DNA of 64,000 nt, taken from the NCBI RefSeq assembly GCF_013363975.1, contig NZ_JABWGN010000015.1, forward strand, positions 124,001-188,000, read 5' to 3'. The position numbers were made by a program, and so were the translations under genes. Below are positions 41,075 through 49,802 of the stretch, in pieces (the stretch's first letter is position 1; each line of letters begins with the position of its first letter). The notes beneath the pieces were generated by a model. The model did no database searches. It saw nothing but the letters and a program-made list of their open reading frames with translations, and was not told the DNA's origin. The DNA comes from Nonomuraea montanisoli (GTDB lineage Bacteria > Actinomycetota > Actinomycetes > Streptosporangiales > Streptosporangiaceae).

Positions 41075-42142
41075 ATGAAGGCGCTCGTGCTGGCAGGGGG
41101 AAAGGGGACGCGGCTGCGCCCGCTCACCCACACGTCGGCGAAGCAGTTGGTGCCGGTGGCCAACAAACCGGTCCTGTTCTACGGCCTGGAGGCCATCCGG
41201 GCGGCCGGGATCACCAGCGTCGGCATCGTCGTCGGCGACACGGGGGCGGAGGTGCGCGAGGCCGTCGGCGACGGCTCCCGGTTCGGGCTGGAGGTGACCT
41301 ACATCCCCCAGGACGCGCCGCTCGGGCTCGCCCACTGCGTGCTCATCGCCCGCGACTTCCTCGGCGACGAGCCGTTCGTGATGTACCTGGGCGACAACTT
41401 CCTCATCGGCGGCATCGCCGACCTGGTGGACGCCTTCGGCGCGGCCGGCCACGACGCCCAGATCCTGCTCACCAAGGTCGCCGAGCCGCAGTTCTACGGC
41501 GTCGCCGAGCTCGGCCCCGACGGGCAGATCCTGCGGCTGGAGGAGAAGCCGGCGAACCCGCGCAGCGACCTCGCGATCGTCGGCGTCTACACCTTCTCCC
41601 CGGCCATCCACGAGGCCGTCCGCTCCATCGAGCCGTCCGCGCGGGGCGAGCTGGAGATCACCGACGCCATCAAGTGGCTCATCGACCACGGCTACAGCGT
41701 CCACTCGCACTTCGTCAGCGGCTACTGGAAGGACACCGGGCGGCTGCAGGACATGCTGGAGTGCAACCGGATCGTCCTGGAGGCGATTCGCCCCGACATC
41801 CGGGGGAGCGTGGACGGCGCCTCGGAGATCAGCGGGAACGTCGTCGTCGAGGCCGGGGCGTCGGTGGAGGGCTCGGTGATCCGGGGGCCCGCCGTCATCG
41901 GCGCCCACACCGTGATCCGCGACTCCTACGTCGGGCCGTACACCTCCATCGGCGAGAGCTGCCTGATCCGCGACAGCGAGGTGGAGTACGCCATCGTGCT
42001 GCGGGACTCCTCCATCACGGGGATCTCCCGGCTCACGTACTCGCTCATCGGGCGCAACGTCGAGGTGACCAGGGCCCAGGGCATGCCCAACGCCTGCCAG
42101 CTCATGGTGGGCGACCACAGCAAGGTCCAGGTGCGGGCCTGA
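41075..42142 (+). CDS. Glucose-1-phosphate thymidylyltransferase (long form)
   Basis: 355 residues. Nucleotidyltransferase signature LAGGKGTRLRPLTHTSAKQL, VMYLGDNFL and VGVYTFSPAIHEAV. A C-terminal left-handed beta-helix (about 245-345: VVVEAGASVEGSVIRGPAVI, VIRDSYVGPYTSIGESC) is typical of the actinomycete StrD/long RmlA form. It makes dTDP-glucose from dTTP and glucose-1-phosphate. The following dTDP-glucose 4,6-dehydratase gene is missing from the window. An AAAGGA motif stands before the ATG. The methyltransferase gene follows at 42 bp. Confidence 0.92.
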   Translation: MKALVLAGGKGTRLRPLTHTSAKQLVPVANKPVLFYGLEAIRAAGITSVGIVVGDTGAEVREAVGDGSRFGLEVTYIPQDAPLGLAHCVLIARDFLGDEPFVMYLGDNFLIGGIADLVDAFGAAGHDAQILLTKVAEPQFYGVAELGPDGQILRLEEKPANPRSDLAIVGVYTFSPAIHEAVRSIEPSARGELEITDAIKWLIDHGYSVHSHFVSGYWKDTGRLQDMLECNRIVLEAIRPDIRGSVDGASEISGNVVVEAGASVEGSVIRGPAVIGAHTVIRDSYVGPYTSIGESCLIRDSEVEYAIVLRDSSITGISRLTYSLIGRNVEVTRAQGMPNACQLMVGDHSKVQVRA

Positions 42143-42184
42143 CGGCACGGCCACCGTACCGCGTGGCCCGATCGAGGAGAGGTC

Positions 42185-42898
42185 ATGGAGGCTACGGAGA
42201 TCCGTCGCACGGTCGAGCTGGAGGACCACCACTGGTGGTACCGCGAGCGGCGTGCCATCCTCGCCCGCGAGCTGCGCAGGCTGCGCCGGTACGGCCCGCC
42301 CGGCCGGGCGCTGGACATCGGCGCGGCCGGCGGCGGCAACACGCGGGTGCTCGTGCGGCACGGATGGGACGCGCTGGTCGCCGACTACTCCGAGCTCGCG
42401 GTGGAGCTGGCCCGCGAGCGGGGCCTGCGCGCCATCCACGCCGACGCCCGGGAGCTGCCGCTGCCCGACGACTCCTTCGACCTGGTGTGCGCCTTCGACG
42501 TGCTGGAGCACATCGAGGAGGACGGCCGCGCGGCCGCCGAGATCGTCCGCGTGCTCCGGCCCGGCGGCACGGCGCTGATCACCGTGCCGTGCGACATGGC
42601 GCTGTGGTCGGCGCACGACGTCGCCTCCGGCCACGTCCGCAGGTACACCCGGCCGACCCTGCGCGCCCTGCTCGCCGGCCAGGGGCTCGTCCTGGACCGG
42701 ATGTGGAGCTGGAACGTGCTGCTGCGGCCCGTGGTGGCCCGCCACCGCAAGAGCAGCTCGGGCTCGGACGTCATGGAGCTGCCGTACCTGGTGAATCTGG
42801 GGCTCATGGGGGTGATCACGGCCGAGCGCTACCTGCCGGTGCGGTCGCTTCCCGGGGTGTCGCTGATCGCGCGGGCGCACCGCCCGGCCCACGGTTAG
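42185..42898 (+). CDS. Class I SAM-dependent methyltransferase
   Basis: 237 residues with GAGGAGAGG before the ATG. Methyltransferase domain: motif I LDIGAAGGGNTRVLVRHG, motif II VADYSELAVELAR, post-I FDLVCAFDVLEHIEEDG and LRPGGTALITVP. The N-terminal EDHHWWYRERRAILAREL is typical of methyltransferases in polysaccharide clusters. It probably methylates a sugar of the surface glycan or its lipid-linked intermediate. The substrate is unknown. Confidence 0.88.
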   Translation: MEATEIRRTVELEDHHWWYRERRAILARELRRLRRYGPPGRALDIGAAGGGNTRVLVRHGWDALVADYSELAVELARERGLRAIHADARELPLPDDSFDLVCAFDVLEHIEEDGRAAAEIVRVLRPGGTALITVPCDMALWSAHDVASGHVRRYTRPTLRALLAGQGLVLDRMWSWNVLLRPVVARHRKSSSGSDVMELPYLVNLGLMGVITAERYLPVRSLPGVSLIARAHRPAHG

Positions 42899-42955
42899 CA
42901 TGACATTCCATAGCGGCTCAGTTACTCAGCGCAGTATTTGCAGTACAACAGGGGT

Positions 42956-45088
42956 GTGATTCACCCGGAGGGGCGCACCCCCGCGACACCCGCCCCGTCG
43001 CACCGCACTCCAGGGCCGATCGGTTCGCCGTCACGGACGCCGCTCGCCCGCCCTCGCTCCCGCCGCGCGCTGCCCCCGCGCCGGCCGGGCGCCCGCCGCA
43101 CCGCGCTGGCGGCGATCCTCTCCACCGTCCTCGCGACAGGTTTCCTCGCGGTGATGCCTGACAGGGCCGTCGCCGCGCCGCTGATCCCCCTCGGGAACGC
43201 GGCGGCCTTCGCGGTCCTGGCGGGCGGCGCGGTCGCCAACACCGACAACACCACCGTCACCGGAGACCTGGGCACCAGCCCGAACAACGTGGTGTCCGGG
43301 TTCCCGCCCGGCCAGGTGATCGGCACGATCCACGCCGGCGACGCCACCGCGGCGTCGGCCAAGACCGACGCGGTCGCCGCCTACAACAACGCGGCCGGAC
43401 GCGGGGTGACCGACAACGTGCCCGCCCAGCTCGGCGGCACCACCAAGGGGCCGGGCGTCTTCGTCCCGTCGTCCGGCACCACCTTCCAGATCAACGGCAC
43501 CCTCACCCTGGACGCCGAGACCGACCCGAACGCGATCTTCATCTTCCGGGCGGCCACCCTGACCACCGCCACCGTGAGCAACATCAACCTGGTCAACGGC
43601 GCCCGGACGGACAACGTCTTCTTCCAGATCACCGGCACGGCGACCCTGGGCACGAACTCGACGTTCCGCGGCAACGTGCTGGCCAACAACGCGGCCACGG
43701 TCAGCTCCGGCGCGGCGGTCACCGGCCGGGTCTTCGCCCTGACCAACAACGTCACGCTCCAGGGCACCACGTCCGGACCGCGCACCCGGGTCTCCCTGCC
43801 GGAGGAGCTGGCGTCGCACACGTCGCTGAACGTCTCGCCCTCCGGCTCCGTGGCCGAGGGGCAGCAGGTCACGCTCTCCGCGGAGGTCGGCCCGCAGTCC
43901 GGCACGGTGACCCCGCAGGGCAAGGTCGCCTTCAAGGACGGGAGCACGCTGCTCGGCACGGACTTCGTCGACGAGAACGGCGACGCCCAGCTCCAGACCA
44001 CGACGCTGCCCGGCGGCAACCACCGGCTCACGGCGGTCTTCCTGGGCGGTGACACCTTCGACGGCGAGGAGCTCGTCTACTTCGCGCCGAGCACCTCATC
44101 CGGGGTGAACCTCACGGTGACCGAGTCGCTGTGGCCGAACTCGGCGACCCCCGCCGTGGCCAACCAGCCCGACAACGACCCGATCACGCTGGGGGTCAGG
44201 TTCGCGTCCTCCACCTCCGGGCTCGTCCAGGGCATCCGCTTCTACAAGGGCTCGCAGAACACCGGCACCCACGTCGGCAGCCTGTGGACGTCGGGCGGCA
44301 CGCAGCTCGCCAGCGTGACGTTCTCGGGGGAGAGCGCGAGCGGCTGGCAGCAGGCGAACTTCTCCACCCCGGTCCCGATCAACGCCGGCACCGTCTACAT
44401 CGCCTCGTACTTCACCTCCTCGGGGCACTTCTCGTACACGCAGAACTACTTCGCCACCGAGCGCAACAGCCCGCCGCTGACCGCCCCGGCCAGCGCCCCG
44501 GGGGCCCGCAACGGCATCTACACGCTCGGCGCGGCGAACGCGTTCCCGACCAGCTCCTTCCAGGCCACCAACTACTGGGTGGACCCGGTGTTCGTCCGCT
44601 CGGACACCCTCTGGACGGACGCGGCGACGCCCGCGGTGCTCAACGACCCCGACACCGACCCCGTGACGCTGGGGATGAAGTTCCGGGCCGACACGGCGGG
44701 GGTGGTGCGGGGCATCCGCTTCTACAAGGGCTCGCAGAACACCGGCACCCACGTCGGCACCCTGTGGACCTCGGGCGGCACGCAGCTCGCCAGCGTGACG
44801 TTCTCGGGGGAGAGCGCGAGCGGCTGGCAGCAGGCGTATTTCTCGTCGCCGGTCAGCGTCTCCGCCGACACCACCTACGTCGCCTCTTATTTCACCTCAT
44901 CGGGGCATTTCTCGTACACGTTAGAGGACTTCTTCGACGCGCAACGCAATTACCCGCTGACCGCGCTCGAGAACGGCGGCGTCTCCGGCGCCAACGGCGT
45001 GTACACATACGGGGCTTCGAACACGTTCCCCACCAACCCGTACCAGGCCACGAATTACTGGGTTGACGTATTGTTTGACATCAGTTAA
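42956..45088 (+). CDS. DUF3494 protein with Ig-like domain and two DUF4082 modules
   Basis: About 710 residues from GTG 42956 (a TTG at 42938 is also possible). A long basic N-terminus leads to a signal helix (ALAAILSTVLATGFLAVM), then DUF3494 (about 75-265), a Big_3-type Ig domain (about 285-375) and two DUF4082 modules (about 388-548 and 549-710). DUF4082 modules are beta-sandwiches likely to bind glycans. The two modules contain 126-bp DNA segments with only two differences. The last module is richer in A/T and holds a TTA Leu codon at 44921. It is a secreted surface protein, related to the DUF3494 protein at 36455. Confidence 0.85.
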   Translation: MIHPEGRTPATPAPSHRTPGPIGSPSRTPLARPRSRRALPPRRPGARRTALAAILSTVLATGFLAVMPDRAVAAPLIPLGNAAAFAVLAGGAVANTDNTTVTGDLGTSPNNVVSGFPPGQVIGTIHAGDATAASAKTDAVAAYNNAAGRGVTDNVPAQLGGTTKGPGVFVPSSGTTFQINGTLTLDAETDPNAIFIFRAATLTTATVSNINLVNGARTDNVFFQITGTATLGTNSTFRGNVLANNAATVSSGAAVTGRVFALTNNVTLQGTTSGPRTRVSLPEELASHTSLNVSPSGSVAEGQQVTLSAEVGPQSGTVTPQGKVAFKDGSTLLGTDFVDENGDAQLQTTTLPGGNHRLTAVFLGGDTFDGEELVYFAPSTSSGVNLTVTESLWPNSATPAVANQPDNDPITLGVRFASSTSGLVQGIRFYKGSQNTGTHVGSLWTSGGTQLASVTFSGESASGWQQANFSTPVPINAGTVYIASYFTSSGHFSYTQNYFATERNSPPLTAPASAPGARNGIYTLGAANAFPTSSFQATNYWVDPVFVRSDTLWTDAATPAVLNDPDTDPVTLGMKFRADTAGVVRGIRFYKGSQNTGTHVGTLWTSGGTQLASVTFSGESASGWQQAYFSSPVSVSADTTYVASYFTSSGHFSYTLEDFFDAQRNYPLTALENGGVSGANGVYTYGASNTFPTNPYQATNYWVDVLFDIS
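44231..44356 (+). repeat. 126-bp direct repeat, copy 1
   Basis: Begins GGCATCCGCTTCTACAAGGG and ends GGCTGGCAGCAGGCG; differs at two positions from copy 2, which lies exactly 480 bp downstream. It encodes the core of the first DUF4082 module. Confidence 0.95.
44711..44836 (+). repeat. 126-bp direct repeat, copy 2
   Basis: Core of the second DUF4082 module. The sequences just outside the 126 bp have diverged much more than the repeat itself. Confidence 0.95.
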
Positions 45089-45100
45089 TCGGCCGACCCG

Positions 45101-45172
45101 CACGGCGGTCCCCGATATCGCCGAGCCGCTGGTTAGAGTTCCGGAAGGCTCAGCAGAAGGGGGACCGCCGTG
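45101..45172 (+). promoter_or_regulatory. Long-range inverted repeat covering the desaturase start
   Basis: Left arm CACGGCGGTCCCC (45101-45113) and right arm GGGGACCGCCGTG (45160-45172) are perfectly complementary over 13 bp with a 46-nt loop. The right arm includes part of the ribosome site and the GTG start codon at 45170. If transcribed, the stem would hide the start. Confidence 0.65.
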
Positions 45173-46174
45173 CAGGTGGACGCCGAGGCTCTGGACATCG
45201 GAAAAGTACGCCATTCCACGCTGGTCGATTCCTCGGGAACGCGTTACGTGGATTTCCGGCGCTCCCTCACGCCGCGCTGGAGCATGGTCTGGACGACCCT
45301 GCTCGGCGGGCATCTCGCGCTCGCCCTGTCCGCGGCGCTGGTCGCCGCCGTGGGGAGCGCCGTCGACGCGGGGTGGGCCGCCTCGGCCGGGCTCGCCGTC
45401 GCCGGCGGAGCGCTGATCGGCTTCTGGCTGCACTACCTCATGACGTACCTGCACGAAGGCGCCCACTACAACCTGGCGCCGGACCGCGAGACCAGCGACC
45501 GGCTGACGAACGCGTTCGTCGGGTTGTTCGTCGGCATGAACGTCAAGGCCTACCGCAAGGTCCACTTCGAGCACCACCGCTACCTCGGCACGACCCGCGA
45601 CCCCGAGCGCAGCTACTTCGCCCCCCTCAACCTGCGCTTCCTGGTCGAGGGGTTCACCGGGGTCCGGCTCGTGCGGGCGCTGAAGGGCTACCGCGAGGTG
45701 GTGCGCGGCAAGGCCCGGCCCCAGGACGGACAGGACGGGCAGGACGGGGGCGGCTCCGTGGACGGCGTGTTCGTCGTCGCGGCGCTCTTCAACGGCGCGG
45801 TCGTCGTCTGCTCGCTGTGGGCCGGCGCCGTCGTCCTCGCCCTCGCCTGGGCGACGGGGCAGCTGCTGTTCCTGCCGCTGCTCAACACCGTCCGGCAGGT
45901 GCTGGAGCACCGCAGCGAGTTCGCCGACGACCTCACCGACTACAGCGTGGTCCCGCACGGACCGGTCAACCGGCTCTTCGGCGACGGGCTGTTCGCGGCC
46001 GTGTTCGGCGCGGCGGGCTTCAACCGGCACCTGCTGCACCACTGGGACCCCAGCGTGTCCTTCACGCGGCTGAAGGACGTGGAGCGCTTCCTCATGGACA
46101 CCGACGTCGCGCCGCTGCTCCAGCGGCGGCAGACCACCTATTTCCGCACGTGGCGGCAGTTGGACAGGATATGA
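45170..46174 (+). CDS. Fatty acid desaturase family membrane protein
   Basis: 334 residues from GTG 45170. A membrane di-iron desaturase with the three His boxes: HEGAHYN, HFEHHRYLG and HLLHHWDPS. Four membrane helices lie in two hairpins. It inserts a double bond into, or hydroxylates, an acyl or carotenoid-type chain at the membrane; the substrate is unknown. Its location inside a glycan locus suggests a lipid carrier or acyl decoration. A methyltransferase gene overlaps its stop (ATGA). The start codon lies in a perfect inverted repeat. Confidence 0.88.
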   Translation: MQVDAEALDIGKVRHSTLVDSSGTRYVDFRRSLTPRWSMVWTTLLGGHLALALSAALVAAVGSAVDAGWAASAGLAVAGGALIGFWLHYLMTYLHEGAHYNLAPDRETSDRLTNAFVGLFVGMNVKAYRKVHFEHHRYLGTTRDPERSYFAPLNLRFLVEGFTGVRLVRALKGYREVVRGKARPQDGQDGQDGGGSVDGVFVVAALFNGAVVVCSLWAGAVVLALAWATGQLLFLPLLNTVRQVLEHRSEFADDLTDYSVVPHGPVNRLFGDGLFAAVFGAAGFNRHLLHHWDPSVSFTRLKDVERFLMDTDVAPLLQRRQTTYFRTWRQLDRI

Positions 46175-47166
46175 ACGCACACACCGACATGGTTCCCGGC
46201 CGGGGGCCGGACGCCGCGGACTCCGGCACCCGTACGCGGTGCCCGGCGTGCCAGGAGACGGGGGCCGCCCCCTGGGCGTCCGCCCGCGACGTCGAGTACC
46301 GCAGCAGCGACGAGGAGTTCGCCTTCTACCGCTGCGCGCGGTGCGGGGTCCTGTTCCTCGACCCCATGCCGGTCGACCGGCTCGCCGAGATCTATCCGGC
46401 CAACTACTACGCCTACGCCTCCGACGAGCAGTCGTTCGCCCACCGCGTCAAGGACCGGCTGGACGCGCTGCGCCTGCGGCGCATCCTGTCCGGGCTGACC
46501 GGCGGCGAGCTGAAGGTGCTCGACGTCGGCGGGGGAGACGGCTGGCAGCTCGACGTGATCCGCGGCCTCGACTCCCGCGTGTCGTTCACCCAGGTCGTCG
46601 ACCTGGACCCGGCCGCCCAGGAGCGGGCCGTGGCGCGGGGACACCGCTTCTTCTGCGGCCGGGTCGAGGACTTCTCGACCGAGGAGCGCTTCGACCTCAT
46701 CCTGCTGATCAACCTGATCGAGCACGTGAGCGACCCCGGCGAGGTGCTGAGGACGCTGGGCCGCCACCTCACGCCGCAGGGCGTGATCCTCATCAAGACG
46801 CCCAACACCGACAGCATGGACGCCCGCCTGTTCCGGCACCGCGACTGGGGCGGCTACCACTGCCCGCGGCACTGGGTGCTGTTCGACCGGCGCAACTTCA
46901 CCAGGCTCGCCCACGCGTGCGGCTTCACGGTGAGCCGCTTCTCCTACACCCAGGGCGCCCCGTTCTGGAGCACCAGCATCCTGGCCGCGCTGGCCCGCCG
47001 CGGGTGGGTGACGGTCACGGCCGAGCGCCCGATGACCCGGCACCCGCTCTTCCCGATTCTCGCCGCCGGCTTCGCCGGCTTCGACCTGGCCAGGCAGCTC
47101 CTCGGAGGAAGGCCCTCCCAGATGTTCGTCGAGCTCGTCCCGGCGCGGGGGAGCGCCCGCCGCTGA
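46171..47166 (+). CDS. Class I SAM methyltransferase with N-terminal zinc-ribbon
   Basis: 331 residues. An N-terminal Cys4 ribbon (CPACQ...CARCGVLF, about 24-56) precedes the methyltransferase fold: LDVGGGDGWQLDVI, VVDLDPAAQE, FDLILLINLIEHVSDPGEVL. The C-terminal GGYHCPRHWVLFDRRNFTRL block is typical of sugar C-methyltransferase-like and glycan-cluster methyltransferases. It is coupled by a 4-bp overlap to the desaturase. It probably modifies a sugar or lipid of the surface product. A bidirectional terminator follows. Confidence 0.88.
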   Translation: MNAHTDMVPGRGPDAADSGTRTRCPACQETGAAPWASARDVEYRSSDEEFAFYRCARCGVLFLDPMPVDRLAEIYPANYYAYASDEQSFAHRVKDRLDALRLRRILSGLTGGELKVLDVGGGDGWQLDVIRGLDSRVSFTQVVDLDPAAQERAVARGHRFFCGRVEDFSTEERFDLILLINLIEHVSDPGEVLRTLGRHLTPQGVILIKTPNTDSMDARLFRHRDWGGYHCPRHWVLFDRRNFTRLAHACGFTVSRFSYTQGAPFWSTSILAALARRGWVTVTAERPMTRHPLFPILAAGFAGFDLARQLLGGRPSQMFVELVPARGSARR

Positions 47167-47184
47167 AGGCGCCGACAGACGAAA

Positions 47185-47216
47185 GCGGGGACGGCACCTT
47201 CCGGTGCCGTCCCCGC
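47185..47216. terminator. Bidirectional terminator
   Basis: Perfect 14-bp stem GCGGGGACGGCACC / GGTGCCGTCCCCGC, loop TTCC, between convergent genes. Confidence 0.8.
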
Positions 47217-47229
47217 CGGCGTCGCGGGG

Positions 47230-48216
47230 TCAGGACTGGCCGCTGTCCTCCTGGGCCAGCCACCACGGGTTCGCCCGGGCCCACGCGATGGTCCGGGACA
47301 GCCCCTCACGCAGCTCGGTCGAGGCCCGCCAGCCGAGCACCTCGTACGCCTTGCGGGCGTCCGGGATCCTGCGGCGCAGGTCCTGGTAGCGCGCGCCGAG
47401 CCGGGCGCCGGTGTCGAGCGGCACGGCCGCCGGCCCGTCCCCGGTGAGTTCGAGGATGAGGCCCACCACCTCGCCCACCGTGGTCTCCTCCGAGCTGCCG
47501 ATGTTGAAGCACTCGCCGTCGGCCTTGTCGCTCGCTCCCGCCGTCAGCGTGGCGTCGATGGCGTCGTCCACGAACGTGAAGCACCGGGTCTGGCCCCCGT
47601 CGTCGTAGACGATCGGCGGCAGGCCGCGCAGCGCCCGGTGGACCGTCCGGCTGACGACGAACGCGGGCCGCTGGCGCGGGCCGTAGACGTTGAAGTAGCG
47701 CACGATCGTCGCGCGCAGGCCGCGCTGCCGGACGAAGGCGAACGTCAGGTGCTCGGCCAGCGCCTTGCTGGAGGAGTAGCTCCACCGGTCGACGGACGTG
47801 CTGCCGAGCACCCGGTCGTCGTCCTCCGCCCAGGGCACCGCCGGGTTCTTGCCGAAGACCTCGCTGGTGCTGGCCAGCACGACCTTGGCGCCGGCCCGCT
47901 CGGCCAGGTCGAGGACGTTGCGGGTGCCGATGAGGTTGATGTCGACGACGTCCAGCGGCTCGTTGAGGTAGCGGTCGACGCCCACCACCGCGGCGAGGTG
48001 GTAGACGACGTCGACGCCGCGCTCGACGACGGCGGACACCTGGGCGCGGTCGCGGATGTCGCCGCTGACGTACCGGGGCGCGTCCGGGCCGGAGACCAGG
48101 CCGGGCGGCGGGGCGCCGTGGTCGAAGACCGTGGTCTCGTGGCCCTCGGCGATGAGCCGCTCGACCAGATGGCTTCCGACGAATCCGCTGCCGCCCGTGA
48201 CGACCACTCGTGCCAT
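47230..48216 (-). CDS. NAD-dependent nucleotide-sugar epimerase/dehydratase
   Basis: 328 residues from ATG 48216 (MARVVVTGGSGFVGSHL). Extended short-chain dehydrogenase: NAD loop GGSGFVGSHLVER, YHLAAVVGVDRYLN, Ser in ASTSEVFG, catalytic YSSSK, and YFNVYGPRQRP. The fit is to UDP-glucose/GlcNAc epimerases or UDP-glucuronate decarboxylases. It follows the UDP-sugar dehydrogenase by 5 bp, so UDP-uronate epimerisation or decarboxylation is likely. The exact reaction cannot be read from the sequence. It is not clearly an RmlB-type dehydratase. Confidence 0.9.
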   Translation of the reverse strand: MARVVVTGGSGFVGSHLVERLIAEGHETTVFDHGAPPPGLVSGPDAPRYVSGDIRDRAQVSAVVERGVDVVYHLAAVVGVDRYLNEPLDVVDINLIGTRNVLDLAERAGAKVVLASTSEVFGKNPAVPWAEDDDRVLGSTSVDRWSYSSSKALAEHLTFAFVRQRGLRATIVRYFNVYGPRQRPAFVVSRTVHRALRGLPPIVYDDGGQTRCFTFVDDAIDATLTAGASDKADGECFNIGSSEETTVGEVVGLILELTGDGPAAVPLDTGARLGARYQDLRRRIPDARKAYEVLGWRASTELREGLSRTIAWARANPWWLAQEDSGQS

Positions 48217-48221
48217 GGCGT

Positions 48222-49574
48222 CTACCGTCCGATCCCGCGGTAGGCGAAGCCCAGCTCGCGCATGCGGGCGATGGTCTCGCGCGGGTAGTAGGCGCGCCCG
48301 TCGATCACCGCGCACGACGCGGCCACCTGCCGGCGCAGCCACGTGAGGTCCAGATCGCGGAACGGCTTGTGCCAGGCCAGCACGGCCAGGCAGTCCGCGC
48401 CGCGCACGGCCTCCTCGACCGAGGCGCACGGCCGCAGCCCGAAGGTCTTCTCGGCCTCGTCCTCGTCCACCAGCGGGTCGTGCAGCGCGACCTCGGCGCC
48501 GGCCTCGCGCAGCGCCGCGATGACCGGCTGGGTCGGCGTGGCCCGCAGGTCGCCGGTGTCGTTCTTGAACGCCAGGCCCAGCACCGCGACCTTCGCCTGC
48601 TCCGGCGCGCGGCCGAGCTTGGCCAGCTCCTCCACGATGAGGCCGAAGGTGTAGTGCGGCATGCTGTCGTTCACCTCCCGCGCCGCGGGGATCGTGCGCA
48701 GCGCCAGGCCGCGCTCGCCGGCCGAGCGCCACACCATCCACGGGTCCTTGGTGAGGCACGAGCCGCCGACGCCGACGCTCGGCAGCAGGATGTTGACGCT
48801 GCCGCTGCCCTTCTTGATCGAGTTGGCCGCGGCGATCACGTCGAGCACGTCCACGTCGACCGTGGCGCACACCTGGGCGAGCTCGTTGGCCATCGCGATG
48901 TTGTGGTCGATCCACCAGTTGTCGGCCAGCTTGACCATCTCGGCCGTCTCCAGCGACGCGCAGCGGATGATCTCGACGCCCAGGGCGCGCCGCCAGAACT
49001 CCGCGGCGGCGTCGGTGCTCTCGTCGCACCAGCCGCCCACCACGATGGGGAAGGAACGCAGCTCCCGCAGCGCGTTGCCCTCGGAGAGCCGCTCGGGGCA
49101 GAAGGCCAGCCCGAAGTCGGTCCCGCAGGTCAGGCCGGAGCGCTCCAGCAGCGGGACGACCAGCTCGCGCGTCATCCCGGCGGGAACGGTGCTCTTGAAG
49201 ACCAGGAGCTGGCCGGGGCGCAGGTGCCTGCTCAGCTCCTCGCAGGCGCCGCGGAGCTGGAGGTCCATCAGCACGCCCTGGTCGCGGATGGGCGTGCCGA
49301 CCGTGACGATGACCACGTCGGCCGCGGCGAGCGCCGCGTACTCCGTGGTGGGCCGGAAGGCCGCCGTGCCGGCCAGGCGGGAGACCAGCTCGGGCAGCCC
49401 CGCTTCGCTGAACCGGCAGTGTCCGCCCGCCAGCTCCTCGACGAGCGTGGCGTCGGTATCCACCCCGATCACGCCGACGCCGTTGTCGGCGAGGGTCGCG
49501 GCTATACACGATCCGACATATCCCAGGCCGACGATTCCGGCCGTGATGTGTTCCTGAGCGGGCAAGAAACGCAC
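48222..49574 (-). CDS. UDP-glucose/GDP-mannose dehydrogenase family protein
   Basis: 450 residues from GTG 49574, which has GGAG five bases upstream; earlier GTG codons in frame are possible. NAD motif GIVGLGYVGSCIA, TVPAGMTRELVVPLL, LADNWWIDHNIAMANELA and the catalytic Cys in GVGGSCLTKDPW. The four-electron oxidation gives a UDP-uronic acid. It is distinct from the dehydrogenase at 34980, so the locus makes two acidic sugars or one enzyme is specialised. It forms an operon with the epimerase; the GT2 gene lies 228 bp upstream. Confidence 0.9.
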   Translation of the reverse strand: MRFLPAQEHITAGIVGLGYVGSCIAATLADNGVGVIGVDTDATLVEELAGGHCRFSEAGLPELVSRLAGTAAFRPTTEYAALAAADVVIVTVGTPIRDQGVLMDLQLRGACEELSRHLRPGQLLVFKSTVPAGMTRELVVPLLERSGLTCGTDFGLAFCPERLSEGNALRELRSFPIVVGGWCDESTDAAAEFWRRALGVEIIRCASLETAEMVKLADNWWIDHNIAMANELAQVCATVDVDVLDVIAAANSIKKGSGSVNILLPSVGVGGSCLTKDPWMVWRSAGERGLALRTIPAAREVNDSMPHYTFGLIVEELAKLGRAPEQAKVAVLGLAFKNDTGDLRATPTQPVIAALREAGAEVALHDPLVDEDEAEKTFGLRPCASVEEAVRGADCLAVLAWHKPFRDLDLTWLRRQVAASCAVIDGRAYYPRETIARMRELGFAYRGIGR

Positions 49575-49802
49575 ACTCACTCCATTCGACGAGTGTTTCA
49601 CCGAGCCGGTGGCATTTCGGGGCCGATCGCTTGACAATCGGCTCGTGAATGCGAAATGACGTCGGCCGATTTCCTGTTCCCGTTTCTAACCCGTGCCTGT
49701 TCGAGCGGGCCGCGGCGGCGCGCGCCGGGCGCGTTCGCGGGCGATAGCTTGGCCGGTTGGTGGAGAGCCGATGACTTGGTGGGGAATGCGCGCCCGGCGA
49801 CG
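49575..49802. other. Gene-free spacer with GCCGAT inverted repeat
   Basis: Contains GCCGAT (49622-49627) and ATCGGC (49637-49642) around a nine-base spacer, plus a further GCCGAT at 49665-49670. It may hold the promoter of the dehydrogenase/epimerase operon; I could not assign hexamers with confidence. Confidence 0.35.

Noticed and set aside
42938..42940. TTG 42938 as start of the DUF3494/DUF4082 gene
   Set aside because: No ribosome site there; GTG 42956 kept instead, though the evidence is weak for both.
49561..49570. GGCAAGAAAC as an element copy
   Set aside because: It lies inside the coding sequence of the UDP-sugar dehydrogenase and no gene starts at the right distance.
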